From positions 2,046,001 through 2,110,000 of the forward strand of contig OZ007034.1 in the NCBI GenBank assembly GCA_963931635.1: 64,000 nucleotides of DNA. The letters run 5' to 3'. Below are positions 25,448 to 33,730 of this stretch, in pieces. The first letter of the stretch is position 1. Each line of letters begins with the position of its first letter. Origin of the DNA: Caccoplasma sp905210875. Its GTDB lineage: Bacteria; Bacteroidota; Bacteroidia; Bacteroidales; UBA11471. Made by a program: the position numbers and the translations under genes. The notes under the pieces were generated by a model. That model saw nothing but the letters and a program-made list of their open reading frames with translations, searched no databases and was not told the DNA's origin.

Positions 25448-26797
25448 TTATAGTAGCAAGTGGCAGATTCCCATATAGATGAGCATACCGATGATGTCGT
25501 TGGATATGGTAATAAACGGGCCTGTCGCAATGGCCGGGTCGAGATGGATTTTTTCAAGGGCGATGGGAACACAAGTCCCGAATATTGAAGCGAAAATCAC
25601 CACCGAGAACAGAGAAAGCGAGACACATATTGTCAACGCTGCCCCACCCAGCAGAAAAAAGTAACAGGCGGCAAATATCAGTACCGAAATCGTGCAGGCA
25701 TTGATAATAGCCACGCCGAGTTCTTTCAGAATCTGTTTGCCGGCATGGTTCAATGAGAGCGATTTATTGGCAAGGCCCTGCACGATGATGGCCGAAGATT
25801 GTATGCCGACATTTCCTCCCGTACCACCTATGAGGGGAATGAACAGGGCAATAGCCGGATTGAGAGCAAAACTTCCCTCGAAGTTACCCAGAATGACCGA
25901 GTTGGCAAGGCCTCCTATCATACCGATAAGCAGCCAGGGCAGTCGGGCCGAAGTCTGTGTAAGAATGGTATCGGTGGTCTCTACGTCCTGTGAGATACCC
26001 GAAGCCATCTGGTAGTCGCGTTCGGCCTGTTCGCGCACCTCGTCCATGACATCGTCGACCGTGATGCGGCCCACCAGTCGGCCGATGCTGTCGACGACCG
26101 GCAGAGCTACCAAGTTGTATTTTTCAATAGTCTGGGCCACTGTCTCAATGGTGTCGTCGGTACGCACCGATACAGGGTCTTTTTTCATGACATGCTTTAT
26201 CTTCGATGCCGATGGGTGTGTTATCATCTTTTTTAGAGGGAACACGCCGCGCAATTTGTTGTCGTCGTCGACTACATATACATAATATATCTCGTCCATG
26301 TCCTCGGCTTGACGGCGCATCTCTTTCATGCACTCGGGCATACTCCAATTTTCGTTGACGACAACCATCTCCGTACCCATGAGACCACCGGCTGTGTTTT
26401 CGTCGTATTTCAACAGGTCGACGATATCACCGGCTTGTTCGGCGTCGTTGATGTGGGCAAGTACCTCTTCCTGGGCATCTTCGTCGAGGTCTCGTATCAA
26501 GTCTACGGCATCGTCGGTATCGAGGTGGTCGATGTACTCTTTGGCTATGGTTTCGCTCGGTAACTCTTTGAGGAGTTTTTTGCGGTCGTCGTCGTCGAGT
26601 TCCATCAGCACATCGGCGGCGGTTTCCTGGTCGAGCAGTTTATAGAGAAACTCGGCTTCTTCTATGTCGAGGTTCTGATACAGTTCGGCAATATCGGCCG
26701 GGTGCAGATCTTTCAGCAGCTCTTTGGCTTCCTCTTTGTTGTCTTCGGCAATGACATTCCGAATGTGTTCGATGTATTCTTCGGTAAATTTTTCCAT
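25448..26797 (-). CDS. mgtE: Magnesium transporter MgtE
   Basis: A 449-residue Mg2+ channel. The cytoplasmic N domain (about 1-130) is a superhelix of short acidic helices (LLKDLHPADIAELYQNL, LMELDDDDRKKLLKEL). Two CBS domains follow (about 135-255, with DPVSVRTDDTIETVAQ and VVDSIGRLVGRITVDDVMD). The last 180 residues have five membrane helices with GGTGGNVGIQSSAIIVQGLA lining the pore. The acidic residues between N and CBS domains sense cytosolic Mg2+. It follows rsmA by 9 bp. Confidence 0.96.
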   Translation of the reverse strand: MEKFTEEYIEHIRNVIAEDNKEEAKELLKDLHPADIAELYQNLDIEEAEFLYKLLDQETAADVLMELDDDDRKKLLKELPSETIAKEYIDHLDTDDAVDLIRDLDEDAQEEVLAHINDAEQAGDIVDLLKYDENTAGGLMGTEMVVVNENWSMPECMKEMRRQAEDMDEIYYVYVVDDDNKLRGVFPLKKMITHPSASKIKHVMKKDPVSVRTDDTIETVAQTIEKYNLVALPVVDSIGRLVGRITVDDVMDEVREQAERDYQMASGISQDVETTDTILTQTSARLPWLLIGMIGGLANSVILGNFEGSFALNPAIALFIPLIGGTGGNVGIQSSAIIVQGLANKSLSLNHAGKQILKELGVAIINACTISVLIFAACYFFLLGGAALTICVSLSLFSVVIFASIFGTCVPIALEKIHLDPAIATGPFITISNDIIGMLIYMGICHLLL

Positions 26798-26806
26798 GTG
26801 TCCGGA

Positions 26807-27595
26807 CTATTGCTGGGGAAGAATGGTCTCTATATCTCGGGTAAGGGCAATGAATTGTTCGACAGACAATTGCTCGGGACGTTTGTCAAAGATGGGATTT
26901 TCCATCAGTGGGCAATCTTTCCCTATCAAAGGTTTGAGTGAGTTACGCAGGGTTTTCCGCCTTTGGTTGAAACCTGTTTTTACGATTTGCTTGAATAGCA
27001 TTTCGTTACACCCCAAGTCGGTAACCGTATTGCGTTTCATGCGTATGACGGCCGATTTTACTTTTGGGGGTGGATCAAATACCTGCTCCGACACGGTGAA
27101 CAGATATTCGATGTCGTACCATGCCTGCATCAATACGCTCAATATTCCATAGCTCTTGTTGCCCGGCTTTGAAGCCATGCGCTCTGCAACTTCTTTTTGT
27201 ATCATGCCGCTGCAACACGGAATGTGGTCTTTGTAATCGAGCACTTTGAAAAATATCTGGCTTGAAATGTTGTAGGGGTAATTCCCGATGACGCAGAACT
27301 GCTCTGGAAAAAGTTTTTCAAGGTGCAGTTTTAGGAAATCTTCTTCGAGAATACGCCCTTCGAGCAAAGGAAAATGGGAGCGAAGATATGCCACCGATTC
27401 CCGGTCTATTTCTACGACCGTAAGGTCGTGCCCACCTGCTAGCAGAAACTGGGTGAGTACTCCCGTTCCAGGCCCTATTTCGAGTACCGGCATTCCCTTG
27501 TATTCGGCAAGCGTATCGGCTATGCGCCGGGCTATGTCCATGTCTTTCAGGAAATGTTGTCCTAAAAATTTTTTTGGTTTTACGGGCGAGCGCAT
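26807..27595 (-). CDS. rsmA: 16S rRNA dimethyladenosine transferase RsmA (KsgA)
   Basis: A 262-residue methyltransferase that dimethylates two adjacent adenosines in helix 45 of 16S rRNA. Features: KKFLGQHFLKD at the start, SAM motif LEIGPGTGVLTQFLL near 40-54, and the catalytic NYPYNIS near 110. Normal size. Start at 27595 (MRSPVKPKKFLGQHF) fits the family. Forms a two-gene unit with mgtE, an association seen in other Bacteroidetes. Confidence 0.96.
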   Translation of the reverse strand: MRSPVKPKKFLGQHFLKDMDIARRIADTLAEYKGMPVLEIGPGTGVLTQFLLAGGHDLTVVEIDRESVAYLRSHFPLLEGRILEEDFLKLHLEKLFPEQFCVIGNYPYNISSQIFFKVLDYKDHIPCCSGMIQKEVAERMASKPGNKSYGILSVLMQAWYDIEYLFTVSEQVFDPPPKVKSAVIRMKRNTVTDLGCNEMLFKQIVKTGFNQRRKTLRNSLKPLIGKDCPLMENPIFDKRPEQLSVEQFIALTRDIETILPQQ

Positions 27596-27659
27596 GGGGA
27601 ATGGAATTTTGATTGTAATTATAACGGTAAAATCGGCGGCCTGTTTTCACAAAAAAACT

Positions 27660-27682
27660 TACCTTTGCGCCACACAAAGGTA
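27660..27682. promoter_or_regulatory. Face-to-face pair of -7 boxes for the flippase-like gene and rsmA
   Basis: TACCTTTG at 27660-27667 on the plus strand and TACCTTTG at 27675-27682 on the minus strand are exact inverted copies 7 bp apart. Each matches TAnnTTTG and points to the gene on the far side. Neither has a clear -33 TTTG. Confidence 0.6.
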
Positions 27683-27720
27683 CAACAATATTTTTTTTTA
27701 TCAGACAAGTTGAGGAAAAG

Positions 27721-28752
27721 TTGAAAAAAATACTGCGTAACATAGTAAAGTTTTTGATTCCCCTTTGTTGTGGAATCGCTATATTCTGGGCCTTATACAG
27801 TCGCCTTGATACGGACCAGATTATGCGTATCCTGCAATCTGAAATCAAGTATGGCTGGGTCGTACTTTCCATGATTGTGGGCGTAGTGAGTCATATAGTC
27901 AGAGCTCTGCGTTGGCAATTGCAGTTGAGGGCGTTGCAACATCCGGCCTCTTTCCGTACTTTGACCAATGCTATTTTTGGTACATATGCCATGAACCTGT
28001 TGTTCCCCCGGTTGGGTGAGGTGTGGCGATGCGGTTATGTGGCCAGGCGAGAGGGCATGTCTTTTACCTTGTTGCTTGGCTCGGTAGTCTCCGACCGTTT
28101 AATGGATACGGTTTCGGTCGTATGTCTCATCGTGGCTGTCTTTTTCTTGCAGATGCACGTCCTGCTTGATTTTTTAAAGCAGTATCCCGTTATAGAAGAG
28201 ACTCTTGTCTCGGTAATATCATCGCCTTATCCCTATCTGTTGATTGTGCTGATAATCGGCTCTTTGGTGTGGATTTTCCGTTCTCGTCGGGAATATCGTT
28301 GGACAAGAAAAGTGAAAGAGATGATGCGAAATCTCTGGTATGGTTTCCGTACGGTATTGACGATGAAGCAGAAAAAACGGTTCCTTATTTACACCGTTTT
28401 ATTGTGGCTCTGCTATTATCTGCAACTCTATCTTTGTCTTTTTGCTTTTGCCGATACGGCTCATTTAGGAGCCTTGGCGGCACTTTCGCTTTTTGTCATG
28501 GGGAGCATCGGTATGGGTATACCCGTGCAGGGCGGTTTTGGTCCATGGCATTTGGCCGTGATGGCTACGTTGGCTATTTATGGTGTTACCGATCCCAATG
28601 TGGCCGGCTCTTTTGCCCTTGTGGCTCATGGCTCACAGATGGTTGTTATCGTCATATTGGGTATCTACACTTTTTTCTCTATCATGTTGGAGAAAAAACG
28701 ACCAGCAGAACAATCTCCGGTATCGGAGTCGCAGGATAACATCGAATCCTGA
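27721..28752 (+). CDS. Lysylphosphatidylglycerol synthase/flippase-like membrane protein
   Basis: A 343-residue inner-membrane protein with about eight hydrophobic helices, of the UPF0104/LPG-synthase TM family. Family features are HIVRALRWQLQLRAL near 60-72, NLLFPRLGEVWRCGYVARREG near 100-120 and DRLMDTVSVV near 130, with QGGFGPWHLAVMATL near 280. It lacks the soluble C-terminal lysyl-transferase domain of MprF, so it is more likely a lipid or polyprenol flippase. The start is a TTG: no ATG is in frame upstream, and the next in-frame ATG would cut off the first helix. The tail is polar and ends NIES. Confidence 0.82.
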   Translation: MKKILRNIVKFLIPLCCGIAIFWALYSRLDTDQIMRILQSEIKYGWVVLSMIVGVVSHIVRALRWQLQLRALQHPASFRTLTNAIFGTYAMNLLFPRLGEVWRCGYVARREGMSFTLLLGSVVSDRLMDTVSVVCLIVAVFFLQMHVLLDFLKQYPVIEETLVSVISSPYPYLLIVLIIGSLVWIFRSRREYRWTRKVKEMMRNLWYGFRTVLTMKQKKRFLIYTVLLWLCYYLQLYLCLFAFADTAHLGALAALSLFVMGSIGMGIPVQGGFGPWHLAVMATLAIYGVTDPNVAGSFALVAHGSQMVVIVILGIYTFFSIMLEKKRPAEQSPVSESQDNIES

Positions 28753-28769
28753 GAACAAGTTTATGTAAA

Positions 28770-28817
28770 CACGAGGGGCCCCGTTGTGCACACATGCGCG
28801 CAACGGGGCCCCTCGTG
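28770..28817. terminator. Strong hairpin between flippase-like gene and mnmA
   Basis: A perfect 17-bp GC-rich stem (28770-28786 with 28801-28817) and a 14-base loop that itself holds alternating GC/CA bases. It lies between two convergent genes. T-tracts after the stem are poor on both strands. Confidence 0.75.
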
Positions 28818-28832
28818 AAGTATATTTGCTAT

Positions 28833-29900
28833 TTATTCGATGACACCACTGGCCAGACAGAGCCGATGGTCGGGGCTGTATACGACGCCAAACTGTCCGG
28901 GGGCAATACCTTGTATGCGGTTGTCAGAGACGATGCGCACCTTGTCTTCGCCCGTACGTTGCAGGGTGCCTCCGGTAAATTCGGGCGTGTGGCGGTTTTT
29001 GAATGTAATGCGGGTGGGTTGCGTGAGGTCGCCCAGCGGATTTCCTGTGATGAAGCGGAACCCTGTGAGGTTGAGCTCTGTACCGTATTGTGTATCCGGG
29101 TCGAAACCATTGGAAACGAAAAGCGTGTTGTGCTCAATGTCCTTGCGTATGACAAACCATGGACCGCCACTCAGTCCCAACCCTTTTCGTTGACCTATGG
29201 TATGGAACCAGTATCCTTTGTGTTTTCCCAACTTTCTGCCGGTTTCGAGTTCGATAATATCTCCCTCTTTCTCGCCCAGGTAGTTGCGGATAAACTCGTT
29301 GTAATTGATGTTGCCGAGAAAGCATATGCCTTGACTGTCTTTGCGTTTGGCACTGGGCAGAGCGGCTTTCTCGGCGATGGCCCGCACTTCACTTTTCATG
29401 AGACTGCCGAGTGGAAACATCAGTTTGGATACTTGCAGCGTGTTGAGCTGGGAAAGAAAATCGGTCTGGTCTTTGACCGGGTCGACGGCCGTGCCCAGGT
29501 AGGTGATGCCCTCTTGTTCGACAATGCTGGCGTAGTGCCCTGTGGCGATTTTGTCGAAATCCTTTCCCCAATATTGCTCAAAGAAGCCGAACTTGATGTA
29601 TTTGTTGCACATGACATCGGGATTAGGGGTGAAGCCGCGTTTTATCGAGTCAAGGGTGTATCCCATGACATACTCCCAGTATTCGTCGTGGAGTGAAACG
29701 ATTTCGAGCCGGCAGTTGTACTTGCGGGCCATGTAGGTAACAATTTCTATATCTTCCTCGGAGTTGCAGTGGAGCGTCTTGTCCTTGTCTTCCATGCCGA
29801 TGCGTATGTAAAAGAGGGTGGGGTTGTATCCGGCCTCTTTCAGCAGGTGTACGACAACCGAGCTGTCTACTCCTCCCGATACCAGTGCTGCGATTTCCAT
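28833..29900 (-). CDS. mnmA: tRNA-specific 2-thiouridylase MnmA
   Basis: A 355-residue enzyme putting sulfur on U34 of Lys, Glu and Gln tRNAs. The PP-loop is ALVSGGVDSSVVVHLL at the N-terminus; the first catalytic Cys is in NPDVMCNKYIKFG near 97; the second is in KDSQGICFLGN near 190; HTIGQRKGLGLSGGPWFV near 240 starts the central domain. The ATG at 29900 (MEIAALVSGG) is chosen because the upstream open frame runs through the promoter box at 29926-29933. Confidence 0.95.
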   Translation of the reverse strand: MEIAALVSGGVDSSVVVHLLKEAGYNPTLFYIRIGMEDKDKTLHCNSEEDIEIVTYMARKYNCRLEIVSLHDEYWEYVMGYTLDSIKRGFTPNPDVMCNKYIKFGFFEQYWGKDFDKIATGHYASIVEQEGITYLGTAVDPVKDQTDFLSQLNTLQVSKLMFPLGSLMKSEVRAIAEKAALPSAKRKDSQGICFLGNINYNEFIRNYLGEKEGDIIELETGRKLGKHKGYWFHTIGQRKGLGLSGGPWFVIRKDIEHNTLFVSNGFDPDTQYGTELNLTGFRFITGNPLGDLTQPTRITFKNRHTPEFTGGTLQRTGEDKVRIVSDNRIQGIAPGQFGVVYSPDHRLCLASGVIE

Positions 29901-29925
29901 GAGTGGTAGATTTTTTTTGATGAAG

Positions 29926-29933
29926 CAAAGATA
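29926..29933 (-). promoter_or_regulatory. -7 promoter box of mnmA
   Basis: TATCTTTG on the minus strand, 25 bases before the mnmA start. Confidence 0.6.
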
Positions 29934-30028
29934 ATGCAAACCCGAAAGAGTAGGAACGGTGTTGCCCTGTTTTTTCACTTTCGGTCTATGGGCGTGGTGT
30001 TGGTTGTTCTCGAAAGATGGAGAGAATA

Positions 30029-30064
30029 ATAAAGAGCGGGAATGAAAATTTCCGCTCTTTATTG
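30029..30064 (-). terminator. Terminator of the tandem tRNA-Arg genes
   Basis: On the minus strand a 12-bp perfect stem (30053-30064 with 30029-30040), starting at the base after the tRNA 3' end, followed by T/A-rich sequence. Confidence 0.75.
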
Positions 30065-30138
30065 TGACTCCGACAGGATTCAAACCTGTAACCTTCTGAT
30101 CCGTAGTCAGATGCTCTATTCAGTTAAGCTACGGAGCC
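30065..30138 (-). tRNA. tRNA-Arg (anticodon ACG), copy 2 in transcription order
   Basis: A 74-nt cloverleaf on the minus strand: acceptor GGCTCCG/CGGAGTC with discriminator A, D stem GCTT/GAGC, anticodon loop CTACGGA (ACG), T stem ACAGG/CCTGT. The CCA end is not encoded. The D-loop reads GA at 18-19 and the T-loop reads TTTGAAT, so the usual G19:C56 tertiary pair is A19:U56. Sequence is identical to the second copy 120 bp away. Confidence 0.96.
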
Positions 30139-30184
30139 AATCCCATAAAATGTTCTTCTCTCTTTTGGAGATTATGAAAAAAAG

Positions 30185-30258
30185 TGACTCCGACAGGATT
30201 CAAACCTGTAACCTTCTGATCCGTAGTCAGATGCTCTATTCAGTTAAGCTACGGAGCC
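30185..30258 (-). tRNA. tRNA-Arg (anticodon ACG), copy 1 in transcription order
   Basis: Same 74-nt sequence as the neighbour, with a 46-base spacer between them. It carries the same A19:U56 replacement. A34 is expected to be edited to inosine, so the tRNA reads CGU, CGC and CGA. A promoter box lies 17 bases upstream. Confidence 0.96.
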
Positions 30259-30274
30259 ATTAATTTTTCGGACG

Positions 30275-30282
30275 CAAAGATA
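30275..30282 (-). promoter_or_regulatory. -7 promoter box of the tRNA-Arg pair
   Basis: TATCTTTG on the minus strand, with ATTG as a -33 candidate (30302-30305) 19 bp away. Confidence 0.6.
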
Positions 30283-30380
30283 GATATAATTTTATTCTCT
30301 GCAATAGAAATCGCCACTTTTTTTGAAACATTTTTGTGGCGTATTACATTACGGGGTAATTATCAGTTTGTTGAATGCAA

Positions 30381-32675
30381 TTATGGATATAAGAATCTCG
30401 GGTTGTAGAGAAGGAAGCCCAAAGAAAAACCAAAATTCCAATTGTTGCTTGGATAAGTGTAGTAGTTGGCAAACGCACTAAGTGAGGCAAAAGAGAACTG
30501 ATACACAAGAGATACTTCTCCTAAAAATTCTATATGCGAGAAGTAGCCGTCGGCATATATGGCTTTATAGTCTTCATCGCGCAAGATTTTTCTGACAGGA
30601 GAAAATGCGTAAAATTCGCTTCGTAATTGTAGATTTTTCATAATCTTGTATATGGGCATAATGCCTCCGGCAATGTATTGGTTGGCGTGGAATCCCTCGT
30701 TGAAAACCATCTGGCTGTGAGGTGTTGGGGTGAAGCCCGGGGCTTGTACGATAGTGCCTGTATAACTTTTCAGCCTTTTTTTTGTCGAGGCAAACAATTC
30801 TCCCCGTATACCGATGGTGATGTGGGGTAACATGGGAAAGTAGTGTTCGACTTTGGCCGATAGTTGCAGCCATGTGCGGAATGCACTTTCTTGTTCATCC
30901 CAGAAAGGGGTATAGGTTTCGTTGCCATATACGACGGAGCCCGTCACTCGGTATCGGCTACCTTCTGTCGCATATACGGGAGCATTGAGCGTATTGTAGT
31001 CAAAATCTATTGAGCTGATGCCTATCCAGTATGAACTTCGGTCGGCATTTAAGGAATATATATATATGTTGGAAGGATAATAAGTATCCCACAGGTAACC
31101 GTAGCCACTCGACACTTCCAGTCGGGCAGGGATGCCAACCGGGGTACCGAAATGAAGTTTCAGATAGCTTTCATTGGTTGTGATGAATGTGGGCAATTCT
31201 TCTATTTTGAATAGTTCCTCGCTTTCAAAATATTTTTTTCGAGATACCACCCCGTTGAGTTTGAGGTAAGTGGGAATGTGTGTGGGGAGTTCAAAGCGTA
31301 CGCCCAATTGTCCAGAGTAGTAAGAGCGTCCGATATATCCGTTTATTATAAGACTGGATGTTAGAGCTTTAAGAGTCTGATATCTTGCATCTATGTAGAT
31401 GAGGTTGGTGTTACCCGAAGAAATGTACCCTCCAAAGCCAATGGCATGTTTGGGTTGCATTTTTCCTTGTAACAGCAAGGTGTATTTTCCTGTTGTATCG
31501 TTGTATCGACCATGAGGTATAAGGTCCGACAATCGAGCATCGGACAACAGCTTATAATACGATTTTTTGACATCAGAGATGGTCAATGAATCGCCATCGC
31601 GCAAATCGAATTGCCGGGAAATATAGTTTCTGACGCGATTGGATGGTGTGCCTGTAACTTCTATGTCGTCGAAAACAAGTGGGGGAACTTTCTGTTTAAA
31701 CTGCTCACGTTTCTGTCTACGACTCTCGACCGTTTCTTCTCTCTTTACGCGGGTTTTGATTTGTTTGATGTAGGTCAAAGCATTTTCATATCCGGCTTTC
31801 ATGATTTCGTCGGCCTTCGGGAAGTCGAGTAATTCATATTTATGGAGATCGGTATGTATCGATATGCCTACGTTGTCGGGAATATGATAGTCGGTTTCCT
31901 GCATCACCATGCTCTCTATTTGGCCGAGAATGTCTTTTTTTATATGGTCTAAATTTTTTTCATTGGTCACGTTGCTTCCAATGATAAAGTCGGGAGCAAA
32001 ATCTTCTTTCATAACGTCGACCGGAAAATTATTATAGATGCCGCCATCGAAAAGAGGAATGCTGTCTACTTCCAATGGTTTGAAGACCAGTGGAAATGTC
32101 ATGGAGGCTCTCACGGCGTCGCCCAAGTCGCCCGACGAGAAGATAACGGCTTTTTTGGCGTAGATATCTGAAGCGACAGCCCTGAACGGGACAAACAGTC
32201 GGTCAAAGTCGCCATGACAAGCCGCGGTATATGGCCCGAAGACAACCAAGAAGCCGAGATTCATGGGCAAGGGGTTGATATAGCTGTCGGGTAGTACATT
32301 GGAAATGCTTTTTACGCCGCTTAATTTGAATGAAATAAAGGCCGGGCTGGGGTCTGGTTTTCTGAAATAGTAAATGCTTGAAGGGTCTATTTTCCCGTTG
32401 GCCCAGCTGGCAAATTCTTTTGATTTTATCAAGGCGAGCATTTCGTCGGGGGTATAGCCCATGGCGTAAAGCGCTCCAACAATAGCGCCCATCGATGTTC
32501 CTGTGACGTAGTCGATGGGTATATTGTTTTCTTCCAATGCTTTAATGACTCCTATGTGGGCAATTCCTTTGGCTCCTCCGCCACTTAATACCAGTCCGAC
32601 CTTTTGCCCGTATGTCGTGCCGGGAATCAAACATAAATACAGCAGAAGAAAAAGGTGTATAGGTAGAGCCTTCAT
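30381..32675 (-). CDS. Patatin-like phospholipase with Omp85-type barrel (type V secretion)
   Basis: A 764-residue secreted protein. Residues 1-23 are a signal peptide. Residues about 25-310 are a patatin domain: oxyanion loop SGGGAKG near 31-37, nucleophile Ser61 in GTSMG, and the dyad Asp210 in FDGGIYNNFP. Residues about 325-400 look like a POTRA-type linker (PPLVFDDIEVTG, FDLRDGDSLTISDVKKSYYKL). The rest, to residue 764, is a surface-barrel pattern that ends in a Tyr/Phe-rich strand (LGFLLYNPRFLYP). This is the order of PlpD-like type Vd proteins, in which the barrel anchors or exports the lipase. Substrate is unknown. The intact Ser-Asp dyad predicts activity. Confidence 0.9.
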   Translation of the reverse strand: MKALPIHLFLLLYLCLIPGTTYGQKVGLVLSGGGAKGIAHIGVIKALEENNIPIDYVTGTSMGAIVGALYAMGYTPDEMLALIKSKEFASWANGKIDPSSIYYFRKPDPSPAFISFKLSGVKSISNVLPDSYINPLPMNLGFLVVFGPYTAACHGDFDRLFVPFRAVASDIYAKKAVIFSSGDLGDAVRASMTFPLVFKPLEVDSIPLFDGGIYNNFPVDVMKEDFAPDFIIGSNVTNEKNLDHIKKDILGQIESMVMQETDYHIPDNVGISIHTDLHKYELLDFPKADEIMKAGYENALTYIKQIKTRVKREETVESRRQKREQFKQKVPPLVFDDIEVTGTPSNRVRNYISRQFDLRDGDSLTISDVKKSYYKLLSDARLSDLIPHGRYNDTTGKYTLLLQGKMQPKHAIGFGGYISSGNTNLIYIDARYQTLKALTSSLIINGYIGRSYYSGQLGVRFELPTHIPTYLKLNGVVSRKKYFESEELFKIEELPTFITTNESYLKLHFGTPVGIPARLEVSSGYGYLWDTYYPSNIYIYSLNADRSSYWIGISSIDFDYNTLNAPVYATEGSRYRVTGSVVYGNETYTPFWDEQESAFRTWLQLSAKVEHYFPMLPHITIGIRGELFASTKKRLKSYTGTIVQAPGFTPTPHSQMVFNEGFHANQYIAGGIMPIYKIMKNLQLRSEFYAFSPVRKILRDEDYKAIYADGYFSHIEFLGEVSLVYQFSFASLSAFANYYTYPSNNWNFGFSLGFLLYNPRFLYP

Positions 32676-32705
32676 AAAAGCTTAGGTATAAATTTGCCAA
32701 TGATT

Positions 32706-32737
32706 CAAAGATAGCCAATCTTTTTGGCTCCTGCAAT
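32706..32737 (-). promoter_or_regulatory. Promoter of the patatin-like gene
   Basis: On the minus strand ATTG (32734-32737), 20 bp, TATCTTTG (32706-32713). Confidence 0.6.
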
Positions 32738-32823
32738 TTTTATTAACGGAATAATTGCACGAATGGTTTGATATATTCAATTTAAGAAGAGTTGTGAAAA
32801 TGCAGAAAAATATCTGTCGTATA

Positions 32824-32855
32824 TTTGTGAGATAAAAACATTTGTCGTACCTTTG
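32824..32855 (+). promoter_or_regulatory. Promoter of rpsP
   Basis: TTTG at 32824-32827, a 20-bp spacer and TACCTTTG at 32848-32855, both perfect matches to the Bacteroidetes consensus. The start codon lies 39 bases further on. Confidence 0.8.
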
Positions 32856-32894
32856 CCCCGCTAATGCAAAAAAACCAATTAAACAAAATTTCAA

Positions 32895-33452
32895 ATGGCA
32901 ACAAAAATCAGATTACAAAGACACGGTCGTAAAGATTATCCGTTTTATCAAATTGTAATCGCCGATAGCAGGGCACCACGTGATGGTAAGTTTATTGAAA
33001 GGATAGGTTCTTATAATCCGAACACTAATCCTGCTACAATAAATTTGGATTTCGAAAGGGCTTTGTATTGGCTTCAAGTAGGTGCTCAACCTACCGATAC
33101 CGCTCGTAACATTCTCTCGGCACAAGGTGTATTGCTGAAAAAACACTTGCTGGGGGGTGTGAAGAAAGGTGCATTCTCTCTCGAAGAGGCAGAAAAACGT
33201 TTCCAAGCTTGGTTGACCAACAAGCAAGCTGCTACCGAGGCTGTAAAAGAAAAAGTAAAAAATGCCAAGGTCGCTGATGCCAAGAAACGTCTTGAAGCAG
33301 AAAAAGAAGTAAATAAAACGATTGCTGAGGCTGTGGCTAAGAAGAAAGCCGAAAAAGCTGCCGCTGAAGCCGAAGCTGCCGCTCAGGCTGCTGCCGAAGC
33401 TGCTCCCGTTGAGGAGGCTGCTCCTGCTGCCGCAGAAGAAAAAGCAGAATAA
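32895..33452 (+). CDS. rpsP: 30S ribosomal protein S16 with long Ala/Lys/Glu tail
   Basis: A 185-residue protein. Residues 1 to about 80 are a normal S16 (KIRLQRHGRKDYPFYQIVIADSRAPRDGKFIERIGSYNP). The remaining 100 residues are an extension rich in Ala, Lys and Glu, predicted to be one long helix or coiled coil (AVKEKVKNAKVADAKKRLEAE) ending in Ala/Pro/Glu repeats. Such tails occur in Bacteroidetes S16 and not in E. coli (82 residues). The job of the tail is unknown; it could reach across the ribosome body. Single gene with its own promoter and terminator. Confidence 0.97.
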   Translation: MATKIRLQRHGRKDYPFYQIVIADSRAPRDGKFIERIGSYNPNTNPATINLDFERALYWLQVGAQPTDTARNILSAQGVLLKKHLLGGVKKGAFSLEEAEKRFQAWLTNKQAATEAVKEKVKNAKVADAKKRLEAEKEVNKTIAEAVAKKKAEKAAAEAEAAAQAAAEAAPVEEAAPAAAEEKAE

Positions 33453-33472
33453 TAGTTGCGAAACATACATGA

Positions 33473-33512
33473 ACGAAGAGGCGGTGCTCAATATTGAGCA
33501 CCGCCTCTTCGT
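33473..33512 (+). terminator. Terminator of rpsP
   Basis: A perfect 20-bp palindrome centred at 33492/33493, followed by CTTTATAA. It starts 20 bases after the rpsP stop. Confidence 0.85.
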
Positions 33513-33730
33513 CTTTATAAACGGTATTTTACCCGTTATGTCGAGAAGCCTTTGAGAAAGATGGTTTGCCGGCGCAAGGAATCCTCGCTGTTAAAGGTCC
33601 GATACGGAGAATTATATTTCCGTTGCCGAAGCGAATCTTTTGTTTTTAAGCATTATCCTTTTGAAAAGTCTTTGCAGCAGCCGCCGTATTTCGAAAATTA
33701 CCGAGAAAGGCGGTTGAACATGGAGATAGG

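Noticed and set aside
30065..30258. Two direct repeats of 74 bp, at first sight like a short CRISPR
   Set aside because: They fold as tRNA-Arg; there are only two units.
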